Assembly: GCF_016086655.4 (NCBI RefSeq)
Contig: NC_052144.2
Location: 32,705,896 to 32,769,895 of the forward strand
Source of the DNA: Lepeophtheirus salmonis
Taxonomy: Eukaryota; Arthropoda; Copepoda; Siphonostomatoida; Caligidae
DNA length: 64,000 bases
Direction of reading: 5' to 3'
Shown here: in pieces, positions 48,430 through 61,700 of the stretch
How the letters are laid out: every line of letters begins with the position of its first letter
How positions within the stretch are numbered: the stretch's first letter is position 1
Position numbers and translations under genes: made by a program
The notes under the pieces: generated by a model
What the model saw: only the letters and a program-made list of their open reading frames with translations
Told to the model about the DNA's origin: nothing
Database searches by the model: none

Positions 48430-51110
48430 AGTATTATGAATAATAAAAAAAAGTTCTGGTTCTGCAATTTTTTTTTTAATGTTTTAAAGACCATTAATAG
48501 GAGTAACACATTTTTAAGTTTGACTTCTTTAATCTTAAAAACAAAAATAAACAAAAAAGATGTTGTTTATTTGTTTTTTTAAAATAAATGGAGAAAATTA
48601 TTTTATGATATCAACATCATAAAGACATTTTTGAGTCAATTTTATTATATATATTCAAATTTGCGGATATGCTAAGATACCCTAGATATTCCAGATTTGC
48701 TCAAAGGGGTTTATCACTATCAGAAAAGTCCTAGTATAGATAAATACTTTGTATGTGTATAAAAAAATAAGACAAACCCATTCGTAAAATTTGATGTATT
48801 TTAAATTTTAACTCAAGGAATGTGTTTCTGAGTATATAGTTTACCTTTTTTTTCATAAAATAAAAATTTTATAGAAAGAGCGTGTTTTCGTTGAATCTAT
48901 AAAACTTTTATCTCGTATAGTACTCCACTTTTTTCGTTTAGTCATTTTTTTGTTCATTTGCCTTTATCCAAGGAGTCTTCAACTATGTAGTTGTAGGTAG
49001 TGTTGTCTCAGTCCTTGGGATCAGTCCTTAGATTGTCGGTCCTTCGGAAATATTAAAACTGATTAAAAAAGAAGAAATAAAATTGTGTGACGTCATGAAA
49101 AACCGAACTATATCAGTTTTAGGATATTTTCTATCCTAATATTTTAATAGGATTACATTTTAATCTAAAATAACAGAAACATTGATATACATATCATATC
49201 TGTATTTAAAATTGATACATGAATTATAAAAACAGTTCAAATTACTTCTATTAAAATGAACACAGCCTATCTCATTGTTAGACCTCCCTTAGGATTTATA
49301 CAAGATATGGTTTCTTTGAGATAATGCATATATGAATATAACCACTTAAAATCTACATATTTGTATATTTATGTATTAATGTGGGCATTTTGAATTTACG
49401 AATACACCATACACGCATTTTTACATGCAGAGTAACTAATTATTTATATTTGTTATTATACCTACGTCAAAGATATTGAGAACACCAAGTGTTCAGCATT
49501 TTTATTGGATCATAAAAGAATAGAATACGAGTGTTCAAAAAAGTGTAGCACATATTTAGGTATAGAGCATGGTTTTAATTTAATTCTGATTTGAAATGAA
49601 TATTATTTAAAATTCGCCATGGCAGCAATCCTTATGATTAAACTTTTATTCAAACGTATAGATAATTTTTTTTATGCCATCTCCTACAATTATTATGTAT
49701 ACATACGAAATAGGGGTTATTTTAACAATAGGAAACTGTTTTCTTTTGGGAAATTTATCTTGGCACGGATTTGAATCAAATTTAAAATGGGGTATCATTG
49801 ATACTAGTCCTAAAGAATTGCCATATTGGATCCATAACTCAATCCAACTCTGAGTTCTGAGGCATTACAAACCTTAAAAATTTCAATGTATTTATGCTAT
49901 GTAATGTATGACGAACCATTGGGATAACGGACAAATATAATACATTGATGTCAAAACGTCCTAGACCCGCTTTCTGTTATGAAGTTTTTGCTACTTTTAA
50001 ATTGTTAGATATTCGAAATAAAACTGTTTATGAACTAATTTCCCTAAAATCCCTGTTATACTGTTGTACAATTCCATCTTGCGAGTATTTTATTTCCATT
50101 TTAAACGAGAGGTAATGATTTTCCAAGACATTTTTTTTCGATATTACTAACTTTCCAGTAAAATTGGGAGTATTTATCAATTGCCAATCATTTTTTGTTT
50201 TAATTTCAGATTGTATAACACAAAATATTTTTTTTTTAATTGAGAAAAGACATGTTTTTACTGTTGTGAACCATATTTGAAGATCAACTTATTTTAAGAT
50301 TTCTTAAAATTATAATAATCTAAATATTTTATTTTCGACCCACTCAGATGGAATTTTTGCGTCAATATCCTTAGAAAAATCGATTAATTATTTTTAAAAG
50401 GATCCAACATTGCATTTGCTTATGTGATAAATTTGAAAATGCAAATATAGGTTCAAAATATATTACTTCAGTGTAAGATAACTACTGAGGAAATCAAAAA
50501 ACTCTGAATGTATTTTTAAGTACAATTTTAAAGAAACATTTTCTTTAAAACCTAATGCAAAAATTTTTCTCATGGATTTATACCATTTTTAAAAGGATTT
50601 CACATAAAAAAAATATTCTATATTTACACTTTGAGCATATTTATATTTTGTATTTCATAGACCAGGAATTGGTGTACTCACCACCCTCCAGAAGCCAAAG
50701 CTAGAACAATACTAAAAAGTGACTTATCCACGAAAGTGATGAACTCGTAAACTTTACAAGAACGTTATATTTGCAGGGGTTGCCAAATAGCACGGCTCTC
50801 TCCTACAATAGATATATGCAAAGTTGAAAAAAAAAATTCCCAGTATACTAAAAAGTAATGAAAAATAACATTGTAACCCTAACAATTAGAAGGATTTTTG
50901 GGACAGCGTTACCCCCTAACACAAAAATATAGAGTGTATTTTATTGTAAGCTGTGTATATTCTCCCTTCTTTTCTCTTAATCAGTCTTTTAAACGTTTAT
51001 TGGTTGGATTATAGTTAGCTCCTTTGTAGTTGAGAATGATTGGCTTATTATCTACTGATTTTGGACCTCTCTTCCTCTTCTTTTTAAAGAAAAAGTAAGA
51101 TGAAACAATA
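48430..51110. other. No recognisable gene
   Basis: A short direct repetition of the CAGTCCTT/GGTCCTT motif occurs at 49005-49045. Otherwise featureless A+T-rich sequence. Confidence 0.4.
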
Positions 51111-51119
51111 AAAGTAACG

Positions 51120-51430
51120 GCATGTCTGCAGAAGAGCAGCATAGCTTTCATGACATTTATTAAATCAGCTGTGAGGAGCTATGCCATTAAGGAAAAACAT
51201 ACAACCCCAAATATGTGTGAGGAAATGATATTGGTAGGATGTCGATCCTTAATTTTATGTTACTCAGAGTTCAACAAGCACTTACATTTAAAATTCTGAA
51301 ATAAATAATCAATGTTACTTTTCGTCTCTAATGCATTTGTGATTATTTTATACTTAAATGTTCTTTCTCCTAGTATAAAAAATAATGATAAAAGCATAGG
51401 AACATAAAAAAAAAATTTCAAGTACCAACT
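51120..51430. repeat. Repeat R2, copy 1
   Basis: AGC-TTCATGACATTTATTAAATCAGCTGTGAGGAGCTATG, GGATGTCGATCCTTAATTTTA, CACTTACA and CTCTAATGCATT-GTGATTATTTTAT-ATTAAATGTT match 54060-54340 in order. Confidence 0.65.
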
Positions 51431-52431
51431 ACCCAATTCGATTTTTGTAATATTTCATTTTTGAAAATATACAGCTTCTAATGATTAAACTACAGATTTC
51501 CCTATCTTTTCATAATTCATATATAACTTTTCTACGTAAATATATATGTGGCAAAATATTTAATCTTATTTATGTATCCATAGTGTTTAATATGTAATCG
51601 TTACAGTACAGGATATGGCTTTCAAACATTTGAGTATTCTATTAAAAGTGGTTTAGTCATCTAAAGATTTATGTGTGTTAAGTCAAGGAAAACATCATTA
51701 TTGTCTCTATTCTTGGTGTATTTTAATTGAAATTTCAGCATTGATGTTAATGGATAACACAAGTCTGAGATTGGAAGGTAATAACATTAGAAATATTTTT
51801 TATGAATGAACTAAACTTGAAACTGAAACTATCAACCAAACAGTTATAATAGAATATTTATTTATTTAATCATCATATATATATTTTTTTTTGACAAATA
51901 AAACATATAATATTTTTAAGATATAAGATACCAACTGTTTATTAAAAAGTTTATTCAGACAATTTTTTTATTCCTCCTTTGGTGGCTGGATCGTTGTTTG
52001 ATATATATTTCCTTTTTTATATTGTCATTCACAGATGATACAAACTTCTTTTTGAAGATCTCTTAAATAAGTTTAAAAAATGAATAATTTAAAAAAAGGC
52101 ATATCATGAAGAAAGACGTTTTTTCTCAGTAATTTCATCCACCCCTTCAATATTTTTTCTATGTTTGATTTATTTTTACTTACATATTGGTCAATCTTAT
52201 GTAAAATTTTAACTGTATTTATTTTTCTGACACGAAGAATTAACGAATCTTAACAAAGAAGTTCAGCTATCTGTATAATCTAAAGGTTTTTTCATTATAT
52301 CATCAATATTTATTCGAAGTCGCTGACATCAAAAGTAAAATGACAAATACTAATGAATCCTTAAATGGTATGAACCAATGCTGTTCTAGTCATCTTTATA
52401 AACGTTTCCTTTTTTTTTCATATTATTATTT

Positions 52432-52474
52432 TTCTTCAGATTACTGAATAGACTCTATTCAGTAATCTGAAGAA
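52432..52474. repeat. Perfect palindrome with 21-bp arms
   Basis: Left arm 52432-52452 and right arm 52454-52474 are exact reverse complements with a single C (52453) between them. The arm begins TTCTTCAG. No coding or transposon context is visible. Confidence 0.9.
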
Positions 52475-52499
52475 TAAAAAAAACATTTTATATTATTGT

Positions 52500-52740
52500 A
52501 ATGGTGTGTACAAGTTGTAATTTCATCGTCTTAAAATGAATTATTTTATTACATTATATACATAATACATATATCGCCGTAATTTATATGATAATAGCCC
52601 AAAATGACAGCACTAATAAATGGATCATACATGGAATATTCAATAATTACATGATTATCCTCCCAAGTACTGAAAATCCTTCATTTTAAAATTACTCATC
52701 TCATTTTTAGTTGCATCATGTACAACTTATTTATACAAGT
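52500..52740. repeat. Segment duplicated from 27100-27500
   Basis: Direct partner of the 27.4 kb segment. It ends in several short ACTTATACAAGTT units (52724-52770). Confidence 0.55.
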
Positions 52741-53107
52741 TGCGACTTATACTACTGACTTATACAAGTTAGAACTAGTACACAATTTCTTTATATAATA
52801 TGTAACTCCTCCCTTCTTTGACCTCAATTGACATTGAAACAAACGCACAATGATGAACAAGTACCTTTCTCTAACTATAGACTTCCTTGCCGTAAAATAT
52901 TGCATTACAATATTTAATCAAAACATTTTGCATTGATTGAATTGCTCATTAATAACGTAAGAAAATCTGCACCGAACATGATCATTTCCTTTATTTCATC
53001 AAAGTATTCAATTTCTTATTAGAATGCAGATAGTATCATATATAACGACAACTTATAGTAATAATGATATAACTATATTTATTAGTAATATATAAGTTCT
53101 TTTGTTG

Positions 53108-53185
53108 GGATGGCTAAACATCCGTGGGGACTACGTAGCATTAAATTTATTTATTAATGCTATACATGAGTGAGCCCTCACTCAT
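53108..53185. repeat. Two adjacent hairpins
   Basis: GGATG-GCTAAA-CATCC (53108-53123) and ATGAGTGAG-CC-CTCACTCAT (53166-53185). The first shares its loop with the hairpin at 45541. Confidence 0.55.
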
Positions 53186-53539
53186 TCGTCGTCCTTGGTG
53201 AATCATTCAAGATTTTATTTTTGGAATATAAAAACTCACCTCTTTGTTATTTTTCTCATCATATACACATTATCAATTGTATTCGTATATTTTCCCTAGT
53301 ATACATTACTGACTTTATTAAACAACATTGACAATGATTTAAAATTTTTCGCAAAAAAAGACTGTAGCCTGTTAATATTCGAAAGTGAATTAGTAATAAA
53401 TTTGTTTGATCAATCATGTACAAGCACATACTATATCATCATAATAGCGAGTCTTAAGAATACAGAATAAATGAACACAAATCCCACTCCTTATTTAGCA
53501 AAGAGAAATAGGTTAGAATGACTCCCATGTCGATCTTCC

Positions 53540-53870
53540 ATTCTACAATAAAGACTTTCCAGCAAGTCTTCATTGTTACTCTCTGTCTTTCATGAGCATA
53601 CACTTATTTGAAAACTCTCTAGACTGTCTGGTGTGAAACCTCAAGAATGGTTTTCATGGACTTGAGGGGATTGCCCTGGGCTGTTTTCTATAACTCTTCC
53701 GGTTCCAATTAGGCGTTTTCGAAAGAGCCCTGATTCCTCATCAACGTTTCAGACTTGCTCACGGCACAGAAGGTGGTCCTGGAGACGCCCAACTGCTGGG
53801 AGTGCCCAAATGAAAATTGGCTGATCATGCTCAAGTATTTTCTCGACTTGTACGTAAAATAGAGAGCTCA
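53540..53870 (-). mobile_element. Tc1/mariner transposase N-terminal (HTH) relic
   Basis: Minus strand, less A+T-rich than its surroundings. Around 53810-53750 it reads HSQQLGVSRTTFCAVSKSE, a paired-type helix-turn-helix. After a frame break, around 53680-53600, GNPLKSMKTILEVSHQTV then RVFK resembles the second HTH (NPxKSMRxLAxxxxVSxxTVxRxxK). The catalytic domain is missing and stops are present. Confidence 0.55.
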
Positions 53871-54049
53871 GGTGTGTGCTGTTTTGTGACTAATTGTATA
53901 TGCTTTAATAAATATAAACATATGAAATATTTTCAATCACTCAACCTTCATTCATTATTGAATTAGTTAGTGTTCAGATTTCAATGTACCACCCGGTAAA
54001 TTTTGTCTGCTAAAAAAAAAGAATATGAAAAGAACACGGTCACACTAAC

Positions 54050-54340
54050 AATTGATGAATGTTTAGGAGAAAAAATGAGCTGTCATGACGTTTCATTAAA
54101 TTAGCTGCGTGCAGCTATGAGATGATGAAAATAGACGCATAGCAATAATATACTATGTAATTACAGAGATGTTGGTCCTCAATTCTACTTCGAGTCCAAG
54201 AAGGACTTACACTTATGACCTTGCAACAAATCATCCATCTTACTTTTTGTCTTTCATGCATTAATGATTATTTTATTAATTAAATGTTGTATAAATTATG
54301 ATAACAGCTTTGGAATATAAAAAAAAAACTCTCTTTCATT
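54050..54340. repeat. Repeat R2, copy 2
   Basis: Direct partner of 51120-51430. 56700-56890 (TCATGAATTTTTATTAAATTTG, AGCTGTGAGG, ATTCTACTCCAAGTCTCCTCAAGACTTAC) is probably a third, weaker copy. Confidence 0.62.
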
Positions 54341-54349
54341 GCAATTACA

Positions 54350-56690
54350 TAAGGAGTGTGAGTTTCAATTATCATATTTTTTAACCAATTTATACATTTC
54401 TTGTTCAATGTCATTCTTTTTGTTGTTTAATATGTTGATATTTGTATTCGTAAAGATGCTTCAATCGAATTGATACAACAAAGTTGTTGACTTTTTTAGT
54501 AAAGAAATAAGGAAAAAAAAAACTTATTGAGAAACAAATTTGTAGGTACTTCAATTATCTTTTGAATTGATACAATCCCTTCTAGAATAAATAACAAAGT
54601 TGTCAAGTCCTCATAGGAAAAGTCTATTTATAATATTATAGAAACTCGTAACGTATACACCATTCTATTCTTATGTAATTACTCACTTCTAAGTGACAAA
54701 ATAAAGGGGACACATGAAGGCCGACTCATTTTTGAAACTTGAGCAAATACTAGTAAAAAGAAGGGAGGGGAAAGGGGAAATCCATTCCTTTAAAGAAGAA
54801 AAAGCCAGCAAAATATAAAAAGAGATAAATTGAACATATATTGTCTTGAGAAAAAATAAATTGTTTTTCTATGTGACTCAACTACTCATAGTGTACATAT
54901 TTGTATGTAGAAAATACATTTCAAGAACAAATACAAATATTGAATACTGGCTTAACAAATTGTTTTTGCATCTATGTACATTTGAAAATAACAACGCTTC
55001 AAGATTCATTAAATATAAATATATATTCTATTTGTATCCTTTTTCTTCTTTACAATATTAATTTTAACCAAATTGTCTTTTCGTTACATATCGACATTTT
55101 CCCCCTCTAATTTTTGTAAAATAATTCAATTACTTTTTTTTTAAAATATTATAGACATTACATAGATTTTCTTATTTTTCTGAGTTCACATGAAAACTGT
55201 TTCAAAAGTTTTTGAAGCTTCTACGTAAGCTTTAGATTCAATTTAGTGAATTTTGTTTATATCTATGACCAACGTTGAATTATCGATAGAAACGAACCCC
55301 AAGTCAACCAAAAACTGCAGCAGCAACAGCATCAGTAGATTGTAGATTATTATTTAATAAAATAAAATGTAATAACAAATTTTATCGATCGATTTTGATC
55401 AAACTTAGTAATAAGATTATATATGGTCACAGTAAGAGGCCATTACATTTTGAGAGTCAAAGTCAAAGGTCAAGGTCACACCAAAAAATCACCATATGCT
55501 GAGATTTTGCACTTCACTGAGTGCCCATTTCTGTTTTAATCATAAAACAACTCTCTAAATTCATTTTTGTATTATTTTAGACATACAGTTTAAATCTATG
55601 ACGACATAAATTTTTACAAAACTTTAAAGAGCAGTATAACTCTCCAAATGATGCACATTTTTTTTAATATTTTCATAATCTGCGTAAAATTACGCAAATT
55701 TTAATGCATATTAGATTAATATTTCGAGATATGTCTACCTAAAATAGGAATAAAAAATGGACATACAAAGAAAAAAAAAGATGTACTTGCAAATAAATCT
55801 ATAATTTAATTCCAAATAATGGTGTACTAGCAAACAGAACGAAAAAAAACCCTCTTTTTGTAAAATATTACATTAAATCTTTTTACGATTTGCCAGACAA
55901 TGACAATAAAAGTATGAAAGGTATGTTGAAAGTCACTAACAATCATTCGTGATTATATTTTCGACATTTTATGGATTATCCAATCATAAGATCAAAATGA
56001 TAGCAGATGATTAAAGAAGTTTAATATTTGAAACATTGGTACAGAATTCTATGATAAGATCGCACAAAATTGATTGTTTCTTTAATTTAAAAACCTTAAG
56101 TTTAAATTCTATGTATATATTAGTTATTGTAAAGATAACTAATAAAAAACAGTTTTTAATTGTTTAAGAGCAAAATTTATTTTTTAGGAAATAAACATGT
56201 AATTGTTATTTAATACTTTATAAAATAATATTATTTGTCGAAAATTTTAAAATTCCGACTTTCAGAGTAATATTGTATTATTTAAAAAAAGAATTAAATT
56301 AATTCGAATGCAAACAATAAAATAATTGAACATTAACAGGTTATAAAAACAATTTGAGTAGTTTTATTTCTCAACTTTTTTTTTGAGACACAAGTAATCG
56401 ATGTAATTCCCGGCATTTTTGCTAATATGTTATAAAAGTTTTTTTGAAAATAATTTGATCCTTTATTGACTTCCATTTAACATTAGGCATGGCCACACTA
56501 GTCATCTACAAAAAAATACTTGATTAACAACAGTTAATATACCTACGGGTAAAACGGAAAGAGATTGTATGTATTTTAAAATTCTGATACTGAAATTGCA
56601 GATCTAATTTATTTTTTGAACACACAAAAAATGAAGCCAGTTCATGTTTAGAGTAAACAGTAATCCCGATCATTATAATAATGTTTGGAA
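54350..56690. other. No recognisable gene
   Basis: Apart from the repeat at 55385-55520, there are only A+T-driven short frames (for example 54846-55061). Confidence 0.4.
55385..55520. repeat. Widespread AAGGTCAAGGTCAC-type repeat, copy 2
   Basis: GATCAAACTTAGTAATAAGA, GGTCACAGTAAGAGGCCATTA and GTCAAAGTCAAAGGTCAAGGTCACACC, then GCACTTCACTGAGTGCCCAT. Same orientation as copy 1. Confidence 0.6.
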
Positions 56691-57264
56691 GGAGATAATA
56701 TTTAATGTCATGAATTTTTATTAAATTTGTTTCCTCCCAGCTGTGAGGGGAACAAAATAAAGATAAATCTCTATTTATCAATTACATAAATTACTTTGAT
56801 ATCATTAATTAATTCTACTCCAAGTCTCCTCAAGACTTACCATTGTAACTTCCCAACGAATCCTCAGTGTTCCTCTACGACACTCATGATCAGAAGCATA
56901 AGTTATTATGTTATTTTTATCTTAAAAATGGGAAAATAATGAATCCAGAAATAAAAAATAAAAAAAACCTCCTCATATTGGCAATAAAAAAACACTCTTT
57001 AATAATCTACTATGTTTATGGCTTACAGATATATAGAATGAAAATAATTTGTATTTTTAAATTGAATTATGAAGTGACAATATATACCCATATAAGCTGA
57101 TATGTGATTATTCTTGATGGGAGTTTTAGGGGTTAAAGTCCATTGAAATAAATAAAAAATATAAAAAGTAAAAATGTTCAACTATATGTAAGAAATACAA
57201 TACTTTCATTTACTTTTTACAATAATATACATACTTAATAAATTTGTAGATCAATCAATAAAAG

Positions 57265-57812
57265 TATTAGGTAGGGGAAAAAGTAATTTCGTATTTATTG
57301 CTTTATTTCAAGACTTTATAAGAAGTTTTACAATTATATGACTGAAGCAAAATATGCCTGATCTGTTTAATACGTTGTTGCATACGAGAATCCAACTTCA
57401 TTATGCCCTTCTCGTAGAAGCCATTGTCCCTATTTGTAATAAAATTAAACAAACAATTTTCACAGAGCTCTATTGAGACCCCATTTGTACCCCTATTATT
57501 GTGTAACACAAGCCATATGAGTATTGGCCCCGTTTAGATCTCAAATTTTTATGGTTGCTTACGACGCGTTTTTCCCTTTTATGTAGTAAAAATGTAAAAT
57601 ATATCCATTTCTTCTTAAGAGACCTCCATATCTGACTCACTAAAATTCACGACTAAATCGGTCAAAAGCAATACTGCTGAAAAATGTTTGTATTATACAC
57701 TCACACATTTACAAAGATTTACTGTATGATCCGATGTGAACAATAATCAACAAGATAAACTTATTTTCAAAAAAGGAGGGGAATACGAAATTACTTTTTC
57801 CCCAATCTAATA
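57265..57812 (-). mobile_element. Internally deleted mariner element with both ends and TA target site
   Basis: TA at 57265-57266 and 57811-57812 flank a 544-bp element. Its 29-bp terminal inverted repeats (57267-57295 and 57782-57810) match at 27 of 29 positions; each contains GGGGAAAAAGTAATTTCGTA. The minus strand holds both ends of a transposase: near 57590-57560 ILHFYYIKGKNAS (start of the paired-like domain, broken by stops), and at 57425-57340 NGFYEKGIMKLDSRMQQRI (the C-terminal FYxxGIxKLxxRxQxxI block). The central catalytic part is gone, so it can move only if another source supplies transposase. The ends resemble the cecropia/Hsmar-type TTAGGTTGG...AAAAGTAATT. Confidence 0.88.
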
Positions 57813-58249
57813 TATTAAGCGTTTCTCTCTTTGCTAAATTGTTTCTTTTTCTATTTCGATGACAATATTTAGAAAGCTCTCAAAAAAATTTATATTGCAA
57901 TATTTTTTATCTGCTCAAGACGTCCAGTACTTTTTTATTGGTATCCAATATTTCCATATTTAAATACAGACTCTAGTATAGGTTTTTATTTAAGAATTAT
58001 ATAAATACATATATCTTTATATATTTAAATAGCTTTTCAAGAGTTAAAATTTTGAAATGTAAACATTCACTAGCGAGGCAATAAATATATAGAACATACT
58101 GCCATATATTGAATAAAAACAGTTTAAATATCAAATTTAATGATCTTTCTAGATTAAAAATATTAATATTTTTCTGTACATTCCTTTATAGTCTTGAGTC
58201 TCTTTCATTTCCTTTCATGTTGTTGATGAATAGGACATAAGTGATGTTT

Positions 58250-58705
58250 TATTGTCCAAGCTAATGGTGTTTGGCTTAATCACCTGTTCATGCCAGCTCA
58301 CATTTTTGCCAACGGTCTCAAGTTGACCTCCTAAGTGTACTTGGAACTTCTTATGAATGTTGTGATGTGTTGGCTGGTAGACACATACTTTTTAAATACA
58401 AGGTGAATATGGATTTAAGACTCAGCACATTATTATGTTGACAAAACTGTCATTTGTTACCTTGACAGCCAGTTCCACGTCGTTATCAAAGCTGATGAGT
58501 GGCCTTCCAATAAACATGACCTTAACATGCTGTAATTGTCGTTGTGATCAAAGCAGATAAGGTGGGTAAACGAACATCCAAATAGCTCCTTGAAATCCCT
58601 GAAGCTCTCAATGGAGAGGACATCCCGCTTCAACAAGAAAGATGTAATAAAGGCCTGCTTAGCCTTTATGGCCCGTTTACAGTTGATGATCAATGACAAA
58701 GTAAA
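58250..58705 (-). other. Unrecognised coding-like island
   Basis: Raised G+C. The minus frame is open at 58699-58457 (80 aa: FRDFKELFGCSFTHLICFD). An alternative minus frame reads MFIGRPLISFDNDVELAVK up to GGTAACA at about 58462, a possible splice donor (CTGTCAAG|GTAACA). More broken coding-like DNA follows to 58250. No family recognised; possible exon of an unseen gene or a relic. Confidence 0.3.
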
Positions 58706-58709
58706 TCAC

Positions 58710-61700
58710 ATTGAATGATAAAACATGTAATTCTTCAATATTTATTTCAAATAAAATAAATTTATTCTCAAATTCCATTAACTATCATATATACTTACTT
58801 GAAAATATTTTCCAGATACTTTTGCCCACCCCCGTACATAACTCATATTGCCTTCCTTAGGATCGACTTTGATTTAAACCTAATGACATTGAGTTCAAAA
58901 GAATAATTTTTCTTAAGTAAAATGTCCAATAAGATGCCTTACTCCATTGCTTTTTTTTTTTTGTTCTTTTTAAATTACATTACTGAACATGTACAAAGAT
59001 AAGGATAAAAATGATATTGTTTTTAATAGAATTTTAGTTTTCTGACAGAATATATACATGTTCTTTCAGCCAGAGTCTAAAATTTTAATCTATACATACA
59101 AAAAAAAGTAAAAAATCAAACATTTTAGTCGGTTGATGTCTTGTAAATTATCAGACTAAAAAATTAACTCTTATTTTGTCTAAAAAGCATGGCCGCTGTA
59201 TATCTAAAACAAATTGATAAAAACTGTCATTTTACACATAAATAAATAATCTTGAATTTGAGAAATAATCTTTCTATAGTCTTTTTAAAGTCAGAAAAAA
59301 AATAAGTTAGACTAACAAATTGGGCAAAATCAGTATAAATAAATTTCTACCAGTACTGATGTGTTTCATTTCAATCTGTCTTTTAATTATAGAAAAACAA
59401 TATTTAATGTAAACAAATTTTCATTTTCTTTAATGTTAAATTCTACCTGACCTGAGAATTAAAAAATATTTCACTTTTTAATAATTTTTCTATTTTATAA
59501 CACAATGAAAGAAGTACACTTATTAAGATAAAAATTTGAAATAAATCTTTCTTCCTCCTTCTCATAAATAAAATAATATTAAAAAAAAAATTCAAATACA
59601 AATATCAAAACAAAAATCAAAATATTTATAGTTTCAAATGTCTCAAAAAACTTTTTAAAATGTTTTTTTTTGTATTATTTACATAACATTATAATTTGAC
59701 TAGGTATAAAGTAAATATATTTTTTTCCAAGAATTCTTATCTAAATTATTATTTGTCTTATGTGGCTTATAAATTAAAATATTCATTTAAGGTAGCAAAA
59801 CGATAAAGTATACCTAAAAGGGGGTTTGAATTTGCGTTATATAATTTTACATTTAAAATGTAAAATAACTACATTTACTCCGAAAGAATAATAAATAATT
59901 TAAATATAATCTTCAAAAAATCATTAATGTACTCAAATGTAGGTTTTCAGTTGGAAATTTTTTTTATCAAGTTAAATTCGCCATAATAAAACTGTTTGAA
60001 AGAATTTACCTAATTTATTTTTATAGTATTCCTGATATATTTTAAAAAATAAAAATAAAATGATTTTTGTGATGAGAATAATAAGTTTATTCCGATAAGA
60101 TAATCCGGTTTATTTCAAATTGTTTGAATAACAAAGTGTATTAAACATTTGGGAAAAAAATTTATCATTATTGATATGTAACACATGGGCACAAAGTATC
60201 ATTCTAATTCAAAGACAAATTTGGAAATATTAAAAAAAATAAAAAATTATGGAAATAACAATTGATATAAAATATTCCAGCATTCAAAAAATAAATTAAT
60301 TATTCCTTAATTTATCTAATTTACAGTTCCTGTAAAATATGTTAAATTATACAGAAATTCAATAAAATGATGGATCATATATGAAAGGTAATATTTTTAA
60401 ATTGCTTTTTTTTATAGCATATAATAAAGAAAACCTTTTATTACAACTGGACATTTTTTGCTGTGAAAAATAAAGTTTGATTGAGCTTGATTTTTTTAGT
60501 TTAACTTTCAATTTTCTTGTATAATATTTAATTAATCAACAAAGATAAGGTTGCGTAAAATTGTTTCGAAATTAAATATAATTAATTCGTTAATTTGACT
60601 AATTGGAATAAGATTTTAATTTCTTAGAGGGAGGAAGATTCATTCCAATTTAAATATAACTCATATCTAATGTATTTGATTAGTATTTATTGATTTTATC
60701 TAAGTAATTTAATTGACCTATTTATACTTAAATTCTGAAACTTTCTTGCCTGTAAATATACATTAATTCTGACTATTAGTCAAATAATTAAAGAAAATTA
60801 AAAGCTAAGCAAAAAATATATTAAAATCGAACTTTTTTTTTAGCGGCATTTTTGAAAAAGTTGTAGTATAAGGTGTATTTTTTTATTTTCGCTATAATAT
60901 ATATTACCTTTACTTATAATTTATATGCTGATATCATTTTGAAAAATGGCTCTGAATCAAAATTATACTTTAAAAACAAAATTTTTTTGGCCAAACCTAC
61001 TGCAATTAAAAATTTAACAATCATTTTTGTGTTCTATGGATTAACTAAGAATAATACATGTAGGTTTTAGCAGGTGGGCCTTCCAAAACCTTAATTTTGT
61101 TGAATAGCTTTCTACATATAATCAATGTAAATACGGAATAAATTTCCGTTATCTATCCTATCTGTTAAAGAGAGTTGTCAGCCCAGTATAATTGAGATAG
61201 CTTTCAATAACACTGAGGGTCATGGTGGAAGAGAGAAACAATTTATGAACATGACTGAGACATCATCTCCTACTTTAGCTATAAAGAAATTTATTCTTCC
61301 TTTGTCGAAATATCATTTTCTTCTGCAATTATTAACCATCTATAACTCTGAGTGACTTAAAAAGATATGTATTATTTTATGATTTCATATTACAGTCCAT
61401 ATTGACGACTTATAAGACAGTTGAATCTATTAGTATTTATTGGCTAGGATACTAATAGGACTTTCATTTTTGTGCCCTAATGGACAATTGTAGATAAACA
61501 ACAAGGGTGAGGATTCTCTTGTTGTCAAACCTTGATTGTGAACCTTTTTACACTTTTGCCATCCTTCTTTCAAAAATTGCCAAAACCAATTATTGCTGCT
61601 TGTTTCTTGATCGGTCTCGAAAACAAGAACATGGAATCGAAGACTTTTACGGGAGGAGACTTCAACCTCTAAAAGTTGGTCTGAATATCAAGACAGATCT

